Below, piece by piece: positions 32,913-41,421 of a stretch of DNA of 41,498 bases (within the stretch, counting starts at the first letter, position 1; each line of letters opens with the position of its first letter). Under the pieces are notes generated by a model. It saw only the letters and a list, made by a program, of their open reading frames with translations. It made no database searches and was not told the origin of the DNA. The stretch lies in NCBI GenBank assembly GCA_023512255.1, contig JAILZY010000028.1, positions 1 to 41,498 of the forward strand. The letters are read 5' to 3'. This DNA is from a bacterium. Its GTDB lineage: Bacteria; SZUA-182; DTGQ01. The position numbers and the translations under genes were made by a program.

Positions 32913-34307
32913 ATGTCTGATATCAACGGCATCCTGAATATCGGCTTGTCGGCCTTGCGGGCCGCTAAGACCGGTGTTGAGGTAACGGCTCAGAATATTG
33001 CCAACGTGGACACACCTGGCTACAGCCAAAAAGAGGTGGTCCTTGGTCCGAAAAAAGGGACCGAGGGACCGCCTTATTTTTTTAACGGGGTAGAAATATC
33101 TGAAATTAAAAGGGCTTATGATGAAGAACTGGCCAGAGAGATTTCCGCACAACAAAGCCGCTCATCCTACTGGCAGACTAGCGAAGAGTACCTGGCCCGG
33201 ATTGAGGAAATTTTCAGCGAATCCGACCAATCGGGTTTAAGGAGTGATCTTGACCTGTTCTGGAATGCCTGGCAAAAGCTGTCCACAAACCCTAGCGGCT
33301 ATGGCGAGCGGCAAGAAGTTGCTGCCGCAGGCAATAGACTGTCTGAAACCCTAAGCTCAAGATCTTCCGACCTTCAGGAAATTATGGCTAATATCAATCG
33401 GCAAGTTAGCAGGAACATGGAAGAAATCAATCAGATCCTGCAAAAGATCGCCGAGCTTAACCGTCAAATCAGCGAGTCCATCGGTGGACAGGTTAATGAA
33501 TATAAAGATAGATTAGATAAGCTGATTGAGGACTTAAGTGAGCAAATCAATGTCAATTACTGGCAGGAGAAAAACGGCCAGGTTACGGTTTCGCTGAATG
33601 GTCATTCTCTGGTCGAGGGGAATCAAGCCGCGACTTTAACCTCAGCAACCGATGAGCAAGGCCATACAGTGGTACAAAAGAAATTGACCGATGGCACCTT
33701 GATTGATGTAACCGAGCGGATCAACGCCGGAAAAGTGGCTGGGCTTCTCTCACTCGGCAATAAGATCATCCCAGGCTACCTGGAGAAGTTAGACAAGCTG
33801 GCCTTTGGGCTCAGTCAAAAGGTAAACGAGCAGCACCAAAGCGGCTACGGACTTGATGGCTCAACCGGAGTCAATTTCTTCAAACCCTTGGACACTTCAG
33901 CCAATGCAGCCCGCAATCTGGCCCTTAATCCGGATATTGAAAACAATCTTAATCTGATTGCCGCCTCCTCTTCACCCGAAGTGCCTGACAATGAAAACGC
34001 CATCAAGATAGCCGACTTTCAGCGAAATTCTGCTTTTGAGGAAGGCAGCCAGCTACTGACAGCTAACGATTACTATGCTAGCCTCTACCGAACCATCGGC
34101 CGTGATACCCAACAGGCTCAAGCCAAGAGCGATCAGCAGCGGCTGATAGTGAATAACCTGAAAGACAGGCGGAGCATGATTTCCGATGTGGCTTTGGATG
34201 AGCAGCTGGCGAATCTGATCAAATTTCAGCAAACCTATAATGCCTCGGCCAAGATTATCTCCACCGCTGATCAGATGATGTCAACGCTGCTCAATCTTTC
34301 GATCTGA
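32913..34307 (+). CDS. flgK: Flagellar hook-associated protein 1
   Basis: Joins hook and filament, exported through the flagellar type III path. 464 residues, normal for the family. The N-terminus has the rod/hook pattern ILNIGLSALRAAKTGVEVTA QNIANVDTPGYSQKEVVL. The C-terminus has the matching DEQLANLIKFQQTYNASAKI ISTADQMMSTLLNL. The middle is coiled-coil-like and variable. The start ATG precedes that N-terminus directly and has only a weak AGGTAGG site. flgL follows after a 140-bp, very A+T-rich spacer (34308-34447). FlgN, the usual chaperone, is not encoded between flgM and flgK. Confidence 0.95.
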   Translation: MSDINGILNIGLSALRAAKTGVEVTAQNIANVDTPGYSQKEVVLGPKKGTEGPPYFFNGVEISEIKRAYDEELAREISAQQSRSSYWQTSEEYLARIEEIFSESDQSGLRSDLDLFWNAWQKLSTNPSGYGERQEVAAAGNRLSETLSSRSSDLQEIMANINRQVSRNMEEINQILQKIAELNRQISESIGGQVNEYKDRLDKLIEDLSEQINVNYWQEKNGQVTVSLNGHSLVEGNQAATLTSATDEQGHTVVQKKLTDGTLIDVTERINAGKVAGLLSLGNKIIPGYLEKLDKLAFGLSQKVNEQHQSGYGLDGSTGVNFFKPLDTSANAARNLALNPDIENNLNLIAASSSPEVPDNENAIKIADFQRNSAFEEGSQLLTANDYYASLYRTIGRDTQQAQAKSDQQRLIVNNLKDRRSMISDVALDEQLANLIKFQQTYNASAKIISTADQMMSTLLNLSI

Positions 34308-34447
34308 TCGGCATGTAAGTGAATTCTATCGAAAAGGCGAAAGTATAAAAGTAAAATATAAATATATAATAAAAATATAATAAAAAAATAATATTATATA
34401 TTAATTTATGATTATATATTTTATGAAAGGAATATTAAGCGCTCACT

Positions 34448-35353
34448 ATGTACATCCTCAACCGAACCCTCTATAACCACGCTCAGGAGAGAATCCAAAA
34501 GGCTAACCAAGAGCTTTATCGAATTCAGGAGACTCTCTCGTGCGGCAAACAGATCGTGCGGCCTTCCTATAATCCAGAAGGGGCGGAGCAGGTTTTGCAC
34601 TACCGTAGCGTCCTATCCAACATACAACAATATTCGGACAATATCGACTTTGGATACAGGTGGTGCCAGGCAACTAATGATACTCTCAAGACAGCAAGCG
34701 ATCTGCTGCTGCGATGTCGGCAAGTAGCTCAAAGCCAGGCTGACAGCACAGCCACTCAACAAACCAGGGCCGTATCGGCCAAGGAGATCGAGGAAATCTA
34801 CCATGATCTGGTGGATCTGGCCAATATCAAGCATGAAGGAAGGTATCTGTTTGCCCCAGAGCAGCTTTTAACTCCGCCATTTAACCCGCAGACGGCCGCC
34901 GAGGATGAGCCTGCTGAGACAGAGCGGCCGCCAGAATTTCTCATGCGGATTAAGATCGGGGATGAGAAACAAATCCAGGTCAACACCAGCAAGGAGGTTT
35001 TTACCGGGGGGCAAAAAGGGAAGAATATCTTCCGAGTGGTGAGCGAGCTGAAAACCAGTCTTGAGAATAATGACCCTGAGGCTATCCGGGCGGCATTTGC
35101 CGAAATCGACCAAGCTATGGAGCAGATCAAGCAACAGCAGGGAGAAATCGGGGTCAGGATGCAGCGCCTTGAGCGCACCCAGGAGGCATTTACTGAGCTG
35201 AAAGGCTTGACTGAGTCAGCCCTAAGCCAGCGGGAAGATGCCGACTTGATCGAGAAGGCCGTAGACTTCGTTACGAAAAGCAACCATCAGTCTATCAATC
35301 TGGCTACTCTGGCCAAGATCCTAAACACCAATCTGCTGGATCTTTTGGGTTAA
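34448..35353 (+). CDS. flgL: Flagellar hook-associated protein 3
   Basis: Second hook-filament junction protein, flagellin-like, 301 residues. The N-terminus (MYILNRTLYNHAQERIQKAN, then QETLSCGKQIVRPSYNPEGA) and the C-terminus (DAVDFVTKSNHQSINLATLA-like, ending KILNTNLLDLLG) are the paired helices of the D0/D1 domains. The centre (about 140-200) is acidic and variable. AAAGGA is 16 nt before the ATG, further than usual. It ends the flagellar group; a sigma-70-like promoter for the next gene begins 35 bp later. Confidence 0.93.
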   Translation: MYILNRTLYNHAQERIQKANQELYRIQETLSCGKQIVRPSYNPEGAEQVLHYRSVLSNIQQYSDNIDFGYRWCQATNDTLKTASDLLLRCRQVAQSQADSTATQQTRAVSAKEIEEIYHDLVDLANIKHEGRYLFAPEQLLTPPFNPQTAAEDEPAETERPPEFLMRIKIGDEKQIQVNTSKEVFTGGQKGKNIFRVVSELKTSLENNDPEAIRAAFAEIDQAMEQIKQQQGEIGVRMQRLERTQEAFTELKGLTESALSQREDADLIEKAVDFVTKSNHQSINLATLAKILNTNLLDLLG

Positions 35354-35387
35354 GTCTAATGGTCTAGGAGAAATATTAACCACATTC

Positions 35388-35416
35388 TTGACTTTTGCTA
35401 AAAGAATCTCTATATT
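35388..35416 (+). promoter_or_regulatory. Sigma-70-type promoter of the antitoxin gene
   Basis: TTGACT (35388-35393), a 17-nt spacer and TATATT (35411-35416) form a good -35/-10 pair, 39 bp before the antitoxin ATG. Confidence 0.65.
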
Positions 35417-35454
35417 GAAACCATAAGAAAGCCGATATTGAGGACTATATTATT

Positions 35455-35685
35455 ATGGCCACTACAATAACTGTCAAAAATATTCCAAATGATTTATACG
35501 AAATGCTCAAAAGAAAGGCTGCTAGAAATCACCGGAGTATTAACAATGAGATTATTTCCATAATAGAAGATTCTCTTCAGACTAAGCGCCTTGATCCTGA
35601 TGACTTTCTTGTTTCCATAAGAAAGTTAAGAGAGAAGACAAAACAGTTTATGTTAACCGAAGATTTTATTAACCAATGGTGCTAG
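35455..35685 (+). pseudogene. FitA/Arc-like ribbon-helix-helix antitoxin, 5' part, cut by an insertion sequence
   Basis: A 76-codon frame whose first 40 residues are a ribbon-helix-helix DNA-binding domain of the FitA/VapB type (TITVKNIPNDLYEMLKRKAA, then RSINNEIISIIEDSL). A toxin-neutralising tail follows (LREKTKQFMLTEDFINQ). In relatives this tail continues as AK-EGRP-like residues. Here the frame runs into the insertion sequence and stops at TAG 35683-35685. The lost end, INQAKNE, is found beyond the element at 36561. No toxin (PIN) gene follows, so the pair is broken or an orphan. DNA binding by the truncated product is still possible. Confidence 0.75.
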
Positions 35686-36558
35686 TTTTTCTAAAGGCTA
35701 AATTCAGCGATAGACAAAGGAACAAATCCGTGTTCATCGGGTTGGAGACCGTTCCATTGGGCGAGTATGTTGAAAGCAGCCATAGCAAAAGCCAGATGAG
35801 CTTGAAAATATTCCCAAACCCGATGGGCCATCTTCTTAAAATGGGATACGGTGGTCAGCATGGAAAGCACAGTTTCGATCAGCATTCTTTCATTCCATTC
35901 TCCCCGCATACAGAGTTTCAAGTTGGGAGGATCTCCTGTCTTGGAATGGAAAGAAGTGTCTGAGAGAACAATCAGTTGGTCTTTGACCTTTTTCACAAGG
36001 GATTGAAAGGTAGAATCGTGCACATTAGCGGTATCGCAACACCATCCAACGATCAATCCGAATTTATTCAACAGCATGCACAGCTTTCCTCCAACGATCC
36101 AGCGATGGTTGGATACTCCCTTCTTGCCAATTTGCCGTGGACTTCTACCTTCTCGGATAGGATGAATAAATTCAATTCCATAGCTATCGATCACTCCCAA
36201 AAGAGTAGGGTCTGCCAAGAGGCGGTTAGCCCACTGCCTATGCTTTTTGAAGAGGCGAAAAAGGCGGGTTCTCTCAGGCAATCCAGGGAAAAGATACAGC
36301 CAATTGTTGACCATCCACCTATAGAAGGCTCTGTTTCCAACTCCCTTGATAACAAACAAAATAACCATCGTGACAATCTCACTGGGATGCATCTTCAATT
36401 GAGGGTGCTTCCTAACTGCGGCCATAGCGTCGTCCACCTTAGAAAACAATGTGATAATGAAATCTTCATGGGACATGGGATTCTCCTTATCAATAGTTTT
36501 GAATTTCTATCCATACTATCGGAGAGAATCCCTTGTCTCTCTAAACTAGCACCATCGG
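35677..36558. mobile_element. Insertion sequence of about 0.88 kb, DDE type
   Basis: One transposase gene is bounded by inverted ends: TGGTGCTAGTTT on the left and AAACTAGCACCA on the right (36543-36554), extending to 18 of 19 bases if TAACCA/CGGTTA are counted. TTATTAACCAA (35666-35676) and TTATTAATCAA (36559-36569) look like an 11-bp target duplication with one later change. The exact right boundary is uncertain by about 4 bp. It interrupts the antitoxin gene. Confidence 0.8.
35691..36476 (-). CDS. DDE transposase, IS4/IS982-like
   Basis: Cuts and joins the element ends. 261 residues. The N-terminus (MSHEDFIITLFSKVDDAMAA) resembles IS982-type starts. The core has likely catalytic acids in LLGVIDSYGIEF, LIVLSDTSFHSK and ERMLIETVLSML, with HRWIVGGKL between. 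It appears complete, with AAGGAG 6 nt before the ATG at 36476, so the element may still be active. It runs against the interrupted antitoxin gene. I am sure of a DDE transposase but less sure of the family name. Confidence 0.85.
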   Translation of the reverse strand: MSHEDFIITLFSKVDDAMAAVRKHPQLKMHPSEIVTMVILFVIKGVGNRAFYRWMVNNWLYLFPGLPERTRLFRLFKKHRQWANRLLADPTLLGVIDSYGIEFIHPIREGRSPRQIGKKGVSNHRWIVGGKLCMLLNKFGLIVGWCCDTANVHDSTFQSLVKKVKDQLIVLSDTSFHSKTGDPPNLKLCMRGEWNERMLIETVLSMLTTVSHFKKMAHRVWEYFQAHLAFAMAAFNILAQWNGLQPDEHGFVPLSIAEFSL

Positions 36559-36560
36559 TT

Positions 36561-36623
36561 ATTAATCAAGCTAAAAATGAAATATTTTCCACAAACCACT
36601 TTCAGATTAGACCAATTCCCTGA
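36561..36623 (+). pseudogene. Displaced 3' end of the antitoxin gene
   Basis: Directly right of the insertion sequence the frame reads INQAKNEIFSTNHFQIRPIP and stops at 36623. INQ duplicates the last residues before the element, and INQAKNE is the expected antitoxin tail. After this point no PIN-domain start was found up to 36766. Confidence 0.65.
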
Positions 36624-36766
36624 AACATGAGTTATTGCCATTACCCCTCCTGCTATTATACTCGTAGCAATCCAATTCCTGCTTGATAATTATTTATTGC
36701 CTTTCCCCCACCGATGGCCTGGCCAAAGGCTGCTTGGCAGCAGCGCCATACTGCCCTACAATTGCC

Positions 36767-38062
36767 CTACCATCTTGTTCCTGAGGGTATGATTGATCCT
36801 TTTGGAATAATAGTGATCCCATCCTTGACCCAGATCGTATCTGACTGAAAATCACTAACCTCTGGTTTTGCCCGGATGATTACCCCATCACCGATGCGCA
36901 CGTTTTTATCAATAATGGCTCGCTCGATCAGGCATCCTCTGCCAATGCCAAGGGGTGGCAGCTCTTTTGGCATCTCCCCAAAGCTACCGCCTACTGCCTC
37001 TTCGCCGTCGTAAAAGTCAGCCCCAAGCATAACCACATGATCGAGACAACTCCCCTGGCGAACTACCCCTCGCATACCCACAATAGAGTTAACAATATGA
37101 GCGCCGGTAATGCTTGAGCCTTCAACCACCAGGCTGTCAACAATCCTGGATTGGACGATTCGGCTTGGGGGCAGGGCACGATTTCGGGTATAGAAGGGCC
37201 AGCGGGGTGAATATAGGGAAAAAGGCGGCTCAGGATGGACCAGAGCAAGATTGGCCTCAAAAAAGGTGTCGATCGTGCCAAGGTCTTTCCAGTAGCCGGA
37301 AAAAGGATAAGCTACGATTCGATAGTGGCCGATGGCTGAGGGGATAACCTCGCGGCCAAAGTCATTCTTAGTTTGATCAGCCAAAACCTTAACCAAAACC
37401 TTTGACTCAAATACATAAATCCCCATCGAAGCAAGATAGCGGTCTTGGCTGATGGCCCCCCCTTGTGATTCAAAGAGGCGGGGTGAGGCACGGAAGCGCT
37501 CGATGACCGCAGGGTCTTTGGGCTTTTCGACAAACTCCTCAACCATTCCCCAGGCATCCACCCTGAGCAAACCCATGTTCGGAGCCTCTGCCAGGGCAAC
37601 AGGATAGACACAAATGGTAATCTCGGCCTTATTTTGCCGGTGAAAGCGGATAAGGTCAGCGTAGTTCATCCGATACAGATGATCACCTGACAGTATGAGC
37701 ATCTGCTCTGACTGATAATACATGGTATGCCTGAGGGTGGCCCGGACCGCATCTGCCGTCCCTTGGAACCAATCAGCCCCTTGTAGAGTCTGCTCAGCAG
37801 CCAGAATAACCACTCCGCCGCCTCGAAACATGTCAAACTGATAGGTCTGCATGACATGCCGATTCAGACTGGCTGACATGAACTGCGTCAGGACGAATAT
37901 CCGATTAATTCCTGAGTTGATGCTATTTGAGATGGGAATATCAATCAGGCGGTATTTGCCGGCAAAGCTTACCGCAGGCTTGGCCCGCTCAAGGGTCAAG
38001 GGAAGCAGTCGCGTGCCGCGGCCGCCGCCTAAGATAATGGCAACGACATTGTCTATGCTCAT
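36767..38062 (-). CDS. glgC: Glucose-1-phosphate adenylyltransferase
   Basis: Makes ADP-glucose from glucose-1-phosphate and ATP, the committed step of glycogen synthesis. 431 residues. Nucleotide-binding signature LGGGRGTRLLPLT (11-23) with ERAKPAVSFAGKYRLIDIPI just after, LSGDHLYRMNYADL, VEEFVEKPKDP, and a C-terminal left-handed beta-helix (IGRGCLIERAIIDKNVRIGD). Start: ATG 38062, giving the typical MSIDNVVAIILGGG. A TTG at 38086 would add eight residues. It lies 40 bp after the ClpX-like gene on the same strand and could be co-transcribed, though no functional link is evident. Confidence 0.96.
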   Translation of the reverse strand: MSIDNVVAIILGGGRGTRLLPLTLERAKPAVSFAGKYRLIDIPISNSINSGINRIFVLTQFMSASLNRHVMQTYQFDMFRGGGVVILAAEQTLQGADWFQGTADAVRATLRHTMYYQSEQMLILSGDHLYRMNYADLIRFHRQNKAEITICVYPVALAEAPNMGLLRVDAWGMVEEFVEKPKDPAVIERFRASPRLFESQGGAISQDRYLASMGIYVFESKVLVKVLADQTKNDFGREVIPSAIGHYRIVAYPFSGYWKDLGTIDTFFEANLALVHPEPPFSLYSPRWPFYTRNRALPPSRIVQSRIVDSLVVEGSSITGAHIVNSIVGMRGVVRQGSCLDHVVMLGADFYDGEEAVGGSFGEMPKELPPLGIGRGCLIERAIIDKNVRIGDGVIIRAKPEVSDFQSDTIWVKDGITIIPKGSIIPSGTRW

Positions 38063-38101
38063 ACTCTTCTTTTCGGCTTGTATCAATCTTTGTAACTTTC
38101 C

Positions 38102-39328
38102 TCAGTCTTTGTAACTCTCCCTGATCAATTCGCTCAGGTAGTTTTCCGGATCCTGAATGCCAGCGGCTGGGATGATAAACTCCCGTATTCCGGTTCTCTT
38201 GTTGATGAGTTTTAGCCCATGTTCATAATTCTGAAAGGCCTGCTTCAGGAAATCTTCCGCGTTCAGTTTATCTTCCTCCTTCCAGACCTTTTCTACCAGA
38301 CAGTCAATAGCCTCTTCTGAAAAAGACAGTTTAACCTCATTCCGACTGGAGAATTCCTGCTCAAAGCTTCGAGCCGTATGATAGATAGCCAGGACCTCAT
38401 CAATCACTGAATCGAGGTCCTTGCGCTCTTCCACAATCCGCCTAGTGATAAGACTGATCCGCTGAGGAGAAAAGGTTAGTCCGTAGCGTTCATGAAACTC
38501 CACGCACTTTTCTCTGATAGGCCCCTCGAGGCTTCGCTCCTCTTCCGCCATCAGCTCTCTGAAGCGAGCTTCTCGCTGCGGATCATGAGGATTTTGAAGA
38601 ATCTTCTCTAACTCTCCCTCTGGATCCTTGACCATGGAAGCGGTAACGACCAGATGGCGAATATCAGTCGAGGGAAGTACATGCTCAAATCTCAACAGAA
38701 CCCGCTCGACTGCACTGGCTAGACCTCGCGCTCCGGTCCGCTCCTTGAAAGCGTTTTCGGCGATCAGCCGCAGGGCCTCATCCTCAAACTGAAGGTCGAT
38801 GCCATAGGCCTTGAAATCTTTTTTCTTACTGTTGATAATCGGGCTTTTCGGATTGCGCAGGATATGATATAGGTCTTCGACCTCAAGATTCTCAAAGACC
38901 GTTATTACTGGTAGCCTGCCGATAAACTCGGATTCAAACCCGTATTGAATCAAATCTTCAGCCTTGACCATCCGAAGGTACTCGGTTTTCTCGTCTTTTG
39001 ATTTTACTTCCGCCCCAAATCCTATACCCTGCCGGTTCAATCTCTTTTTTATTATCTCCTCCAGACCGTTGAAAGCTCCGCTCATGATGAACAGGATATG
39101 TTTCGTATTGATCTTCTTTCGCTCTCTTTTTCCCGTCTTCTGAAATTCCATCATAGCTTCCATCTGGCTGAGCGGATCCTGGGGAGACCTGAGCTCCACC
39201 TCGGTTTCTTCCATGGGTTTGAGCAGGGCCCGCTGCACGCCGGATCGGGAAACATCAGGCCCGATCAGATTGCATGAAGCGGCGATTTTGTCTATCTCGT
39301 CCAGATAAATGATCCCATACTGAGCAAG
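38102..39328 (-). CDS. ClpX-like AAA+ ATPase, C-terminal part after an in-frame amber codon
   Basis: Continues the frame of 39329-39862 beyond TAG. It opens LAQYGIIYLDEIDKI, the Walker B region. It then has SGVQRALLKPMEETE, ILFIMSGAFNGLE, the ClpX-type GFESEFIGRLPVI and sensor-2 TGARGL. A roughly 170-residue extension that ClpX lacks follows, rich in charged helices. A GTG at 39238 could restart translation but would omit Walker B. Together with the first part the gene would encode about 586 residues. Confidence 0.8.
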   Translation of the reverse strand, partial: LAQYGIIYLDEIDKIAASCNLIGPDVSRSGVQRALLKPMEETEVELRSPQDPLSQMEAMMEFQKTGKRERKKINTKHILFIMSGAFNGLEEIIKKRLNRQGIGFGAEVKSKDEKTEYLRMVKAEDLIQYGFESEFIGRLPVITVFENLEVEDLYHILRNPKSPIINSKKKDFKAYGIDLQFEDEALRLIAENAFKERTGARGLASAVERVLLRFEHVLPSTDIRHLVVTASMVKDPEGELEKILQNPHDPQREARFRELMAEEERSLEGPIREKCVEFHERYGLTFSPQRISLITRRIVEERKDLDSVIDEVLAIYHTARSFEQEFSSRNEVKLSFSEEAIDCLVEKVWKEEDKLNAEDFLKQAFQNYEHGLKLINKRTGIREFIIPAAGIQDPENYLSELIRESYKD

Positions 39329-39862
39329 CTAAATGTTTCCATTAGCCTCATGAACAAGATCCCGCACCAAATCCTCTACATCTCCCCCGACATAGCCAGT
39401 TTCGCTGAACTTGGTCGCGTCTCCTTTGACAAAAGGAACTCCGATCTTTTTAGCAATCAACTTGATTAGAAAGGTCTTGCCCACGCCTGTAGGACCAATC
39501 ATAATGATATTATTTTTGATTTCACCCAGGCTGTCATTCTGCTTTTTCTTCTGATTCTGCTCAAACATCCTGACTCGATTGTAATGGGTGCAGATCTTGG
39601 TGGCCAGAACCTCTTTGGCTCTGTCTTGCTTGACCAGATATTCATCAAGGTAAGCCTTTAGCTCTTTAGGCTTCATATCAAAGTGGATAGGCAGCGGCTC
39701 AGCCGCACTCTTGCTGCTATCTTCCTTGTTATTATCCTTGTTATCCGATTCCCGTTCAGGTCGGGGGCCGAACCCGACCAACTTGATTCCAGGGCCATAT
39801 TTTTTGGTCAGGTATTCATTCAGATCCTTTTCAATTTCTTTGATATCAAGGTTAACAATCAT
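39329..39862 (-). CDS. ClpX-like AAA+ ATPase, N-terminal part ending at an in-frame amber codon
   Basis: First 177 residues of an AAA+ unfoldase-like protein. It has the helical segment KPKELKAYLDEYLVKQDRAK, Walker A GPTGVGKT (123-130), and GDATKFSETGYVGGDVEDLV as in ClpX. The ClpX zinc-finger domain is absent; residues 30-60 are low complexity. The frame meets TAG (39329-39331) after EANGNI, where relatives have EANGN-I-E-LAQYGI; GAG to TAG is one base change. Downstream sequence is fully conserved, so the mutation is recent, an error, or read through. GGGGG precedes the ATG by about 12 nt. Confidence 0.82.
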   Translation of the reverse strand: MIVNLDIKEIEKDLNEYLTKKYGPGIKLVGFGPRPERESDNKDNNKEDSSKSAAEPLPIHFDMKPKELKAYLDEYLVKQDRAKEVLATKICTHYNRVRMFEQNQKKKQNDSLGEIKNNIIMIGPTGVGKTFLIKLIAKKIGVPFVKGDATKFSETGYVGGDVEDLVRDLVHEANGNI

Positions 39863-40075
39863 GGCTGCTTTTCCCCCTTACCTTATTATTTCTAGGTCCG
39901 CACATCCATTTTTCGATGAGAAAGCCGCACAATTTCCACAAAGTGCGCAGAATGACAGATAATACCAGCGTATAGCACTAATTATGCCCTTATTATTATA
40001 GCATAACTATATAAAAAGACAATGTATTCTGATATTTTATTACTCGGGCGGGGGCAATTGCAATTATTCTGCTGC
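39863..40075. other. Intergenic gap before the ClpX-like gene
   Basis: A 213-bp gap that should carry the promoter of the ClpX-like/glgC unit and the end of the RuBisCO-like transcript. I see no strong hairpin with a T-run and no confident -35/-10 pair. Confidence 0.4.
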
Positions 40076-41230
40076 TTACTCTCCGGAATGAGTTGCCCAG
40101 GCTGCTGCCGACAATGGATCAGAAAGCATCTGATCGAGGAAGCGTTTGACATTTTCCCTAAGATCTTGGCCTAACTCATACAGGCTAGCTCCGATCAGAA
40201 AAATGGTATCCTCAGGATATTTTTCCCGAATTCGGGGCAGGTTCGAAAGGGTAATGCCTCCTGCGGGAGTCGGAAAAGAAGGCGATAGTGCCCCAAGGGG
40301 GGCCAGCAAATTGGTACTGATTTGCTGACAGGTGAGCTCATCAAAGGAAAACCGGCCACTGAAATCCGGGAAAATTACCGCATCCGCTCCAGCCAGACGG
40401 AAGATGGTCCCTAACAGGACCTGCGGAGCGATACCCTCACTGCCGGTGAAAAAGGCTCCGCTCAGGGAGGGATGAGCCATGAGGAGAAAGGGGTAGCTTT
40501 CGTTTTCGGCAATAGAGCGAAAATAATCAAGCCCTATGATCACAGGCTGCATGAGCAGCCCATCCACTCCTAACTCTAGGGCATAGTCGATCTGCTGCTG
40601 CATAACCTGCGGGCTGTCGTTTATGTTAGTAAAGTAGAGTGTTTTTCTCCCACTCTTTTCCTGGGCTCTCAGGAGAGCCTGGCGGCAGAGACGAACCCGA
40701 TCTTGATAGCTACACCTTGGTTGATTTCCCAAGTTATGGTCATCCTTGATGATATCGATCCCACCGAGAGAAAGCTCAAAGCAGATCTTAGCCAGGTCCG
40801 TAGCGCTGCATCCCAAAGGTTTTAGGGCTGTGCAGGTGAGAGGACGGCCCCAAACCCCTACCCTACTCCTCAGCCCTTGCACTCCATAGGCTGGTCCGGT
40901 AAATTTTTGGAGGTAATCGGGGGGAAGGGTCAAATCAATAAGTCTGATTCCTTTCTTGAGTGAGATGTTACCGAAAATCAAATTCATGAGCTGATTCAGC
41001 GAGCCATTCAAAATATCAGGCGAATAGTCCACAGTTACCCGATACCGATTTTCACCCTCGGCCTGAATATCGGAGATTTGCCCCACAATTTTCTCCAAAA
41101 TGTATGGATCTGAAATCAAATGCCCTGGCATCTCCACCGTTTGCTCAAAAGCGATCTCGGTAGCCAACTTTTGCGGATTTTCTTCGGTCGTAATCAGGTA
41201 AGATGCCCGAATCCAGTTTAATTGAGCCAA
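40076..41230 (-). CDS. Form IV RuBisCO-like protein
   Basis: RuBisCO-superfamily enzyme, 384 residues, much shorter than true large subunits (about 450-480). It keeps the KPLG lysine (K137), the metal-site GGIDIIKDDH with carbamylatable K162 and D164, and AHPS with H253. The usual Glu of KDDE is His (H165). The loop-6 Lys motif GKxEG is replaced by FPDFSGRFSF, so carboxylase activity is not expected. Similar proteins act as enolases, isomerases or decarboxylases in sulfur salvage or sugar-acid catabolism; no neighbour identifies the substrate. Start: TTG 41230, 8 nt after AGGAG. An 18-bp imperfect tandem repeat lies upstream (41274-41311). Confidence 0.9.
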   Translation of the reverse strand: MAQLNWIRASYLITTEENPQKLATEIAFEQTVEMPGHLISDPYILEKIVGQISDIQAEGENRYRVTVDYSPDILNGSLNQLMNLIFGNISLKKGIRLIDLTLPPDYLQKFTGPAYGVQGLRSRVGVWGRPLTCTALKPLGCSATDLAKICFELSLGGIDIIKDDHNLGNQPRCSYQDRVRLCRQALLRAQEKSGRKTLYFTNINDSPQVMQQQIDYALELGVDGLLMQPVIIGLDYFRSIAENESYPFLLMAHPSLSGAFFTGSEGIAPQVLLGTIFRLAGADAVIFPDFSGRFSFDELTCQQISTNLLAPLGALSPSFPTPAGGITLSNLPRIREKYPEDTIFLIGASLYELGQDLRENVKRFLDQMLSDPLSAAAWATHSGE

Positions 41231-41421
41231 TTTCCCCTCTCCTTTTTAGATAGGAGTCTAATTTTAAGGATGCATCTTAAGTAGCTCTATATAATCTTAA
41301 GTCGCTCTATAAATATCAGATTCTGGAATGAAATAAAGTTTTGAAGAAAGATACCGGCAAATAAGGGCATCCTTAAGTTTAACATCGCTGTTTCTGTTTG
41401 ACAATATATTTAATGTGCTAG
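41231..41421. promoter_or_regulatory. Upstream region of the RuBisCO-like gene
   Basis: ATCTTAAGTAGCTCTATA and ATCTTAAGTCGCTCTATA (41274-41291, 41294-41311) are tandem copies differing at one base. They sit 45-80 bp before the start codon and might be paired binding sites or simple slippage. Confidence 0.3.

Noticed and set aside
35976-36623. 215-codon rightward frame through the insertion sequence
   Set aside because: Antisense to the transposase; only its last 20 residues are meaningful, as the displaced antitoxin tail.
39238-39331. Genome-wide recoding of amber as a sense codon
   Set aside because: At least six neighbouring genes end naturally at TAG with no conserved sequence after it.
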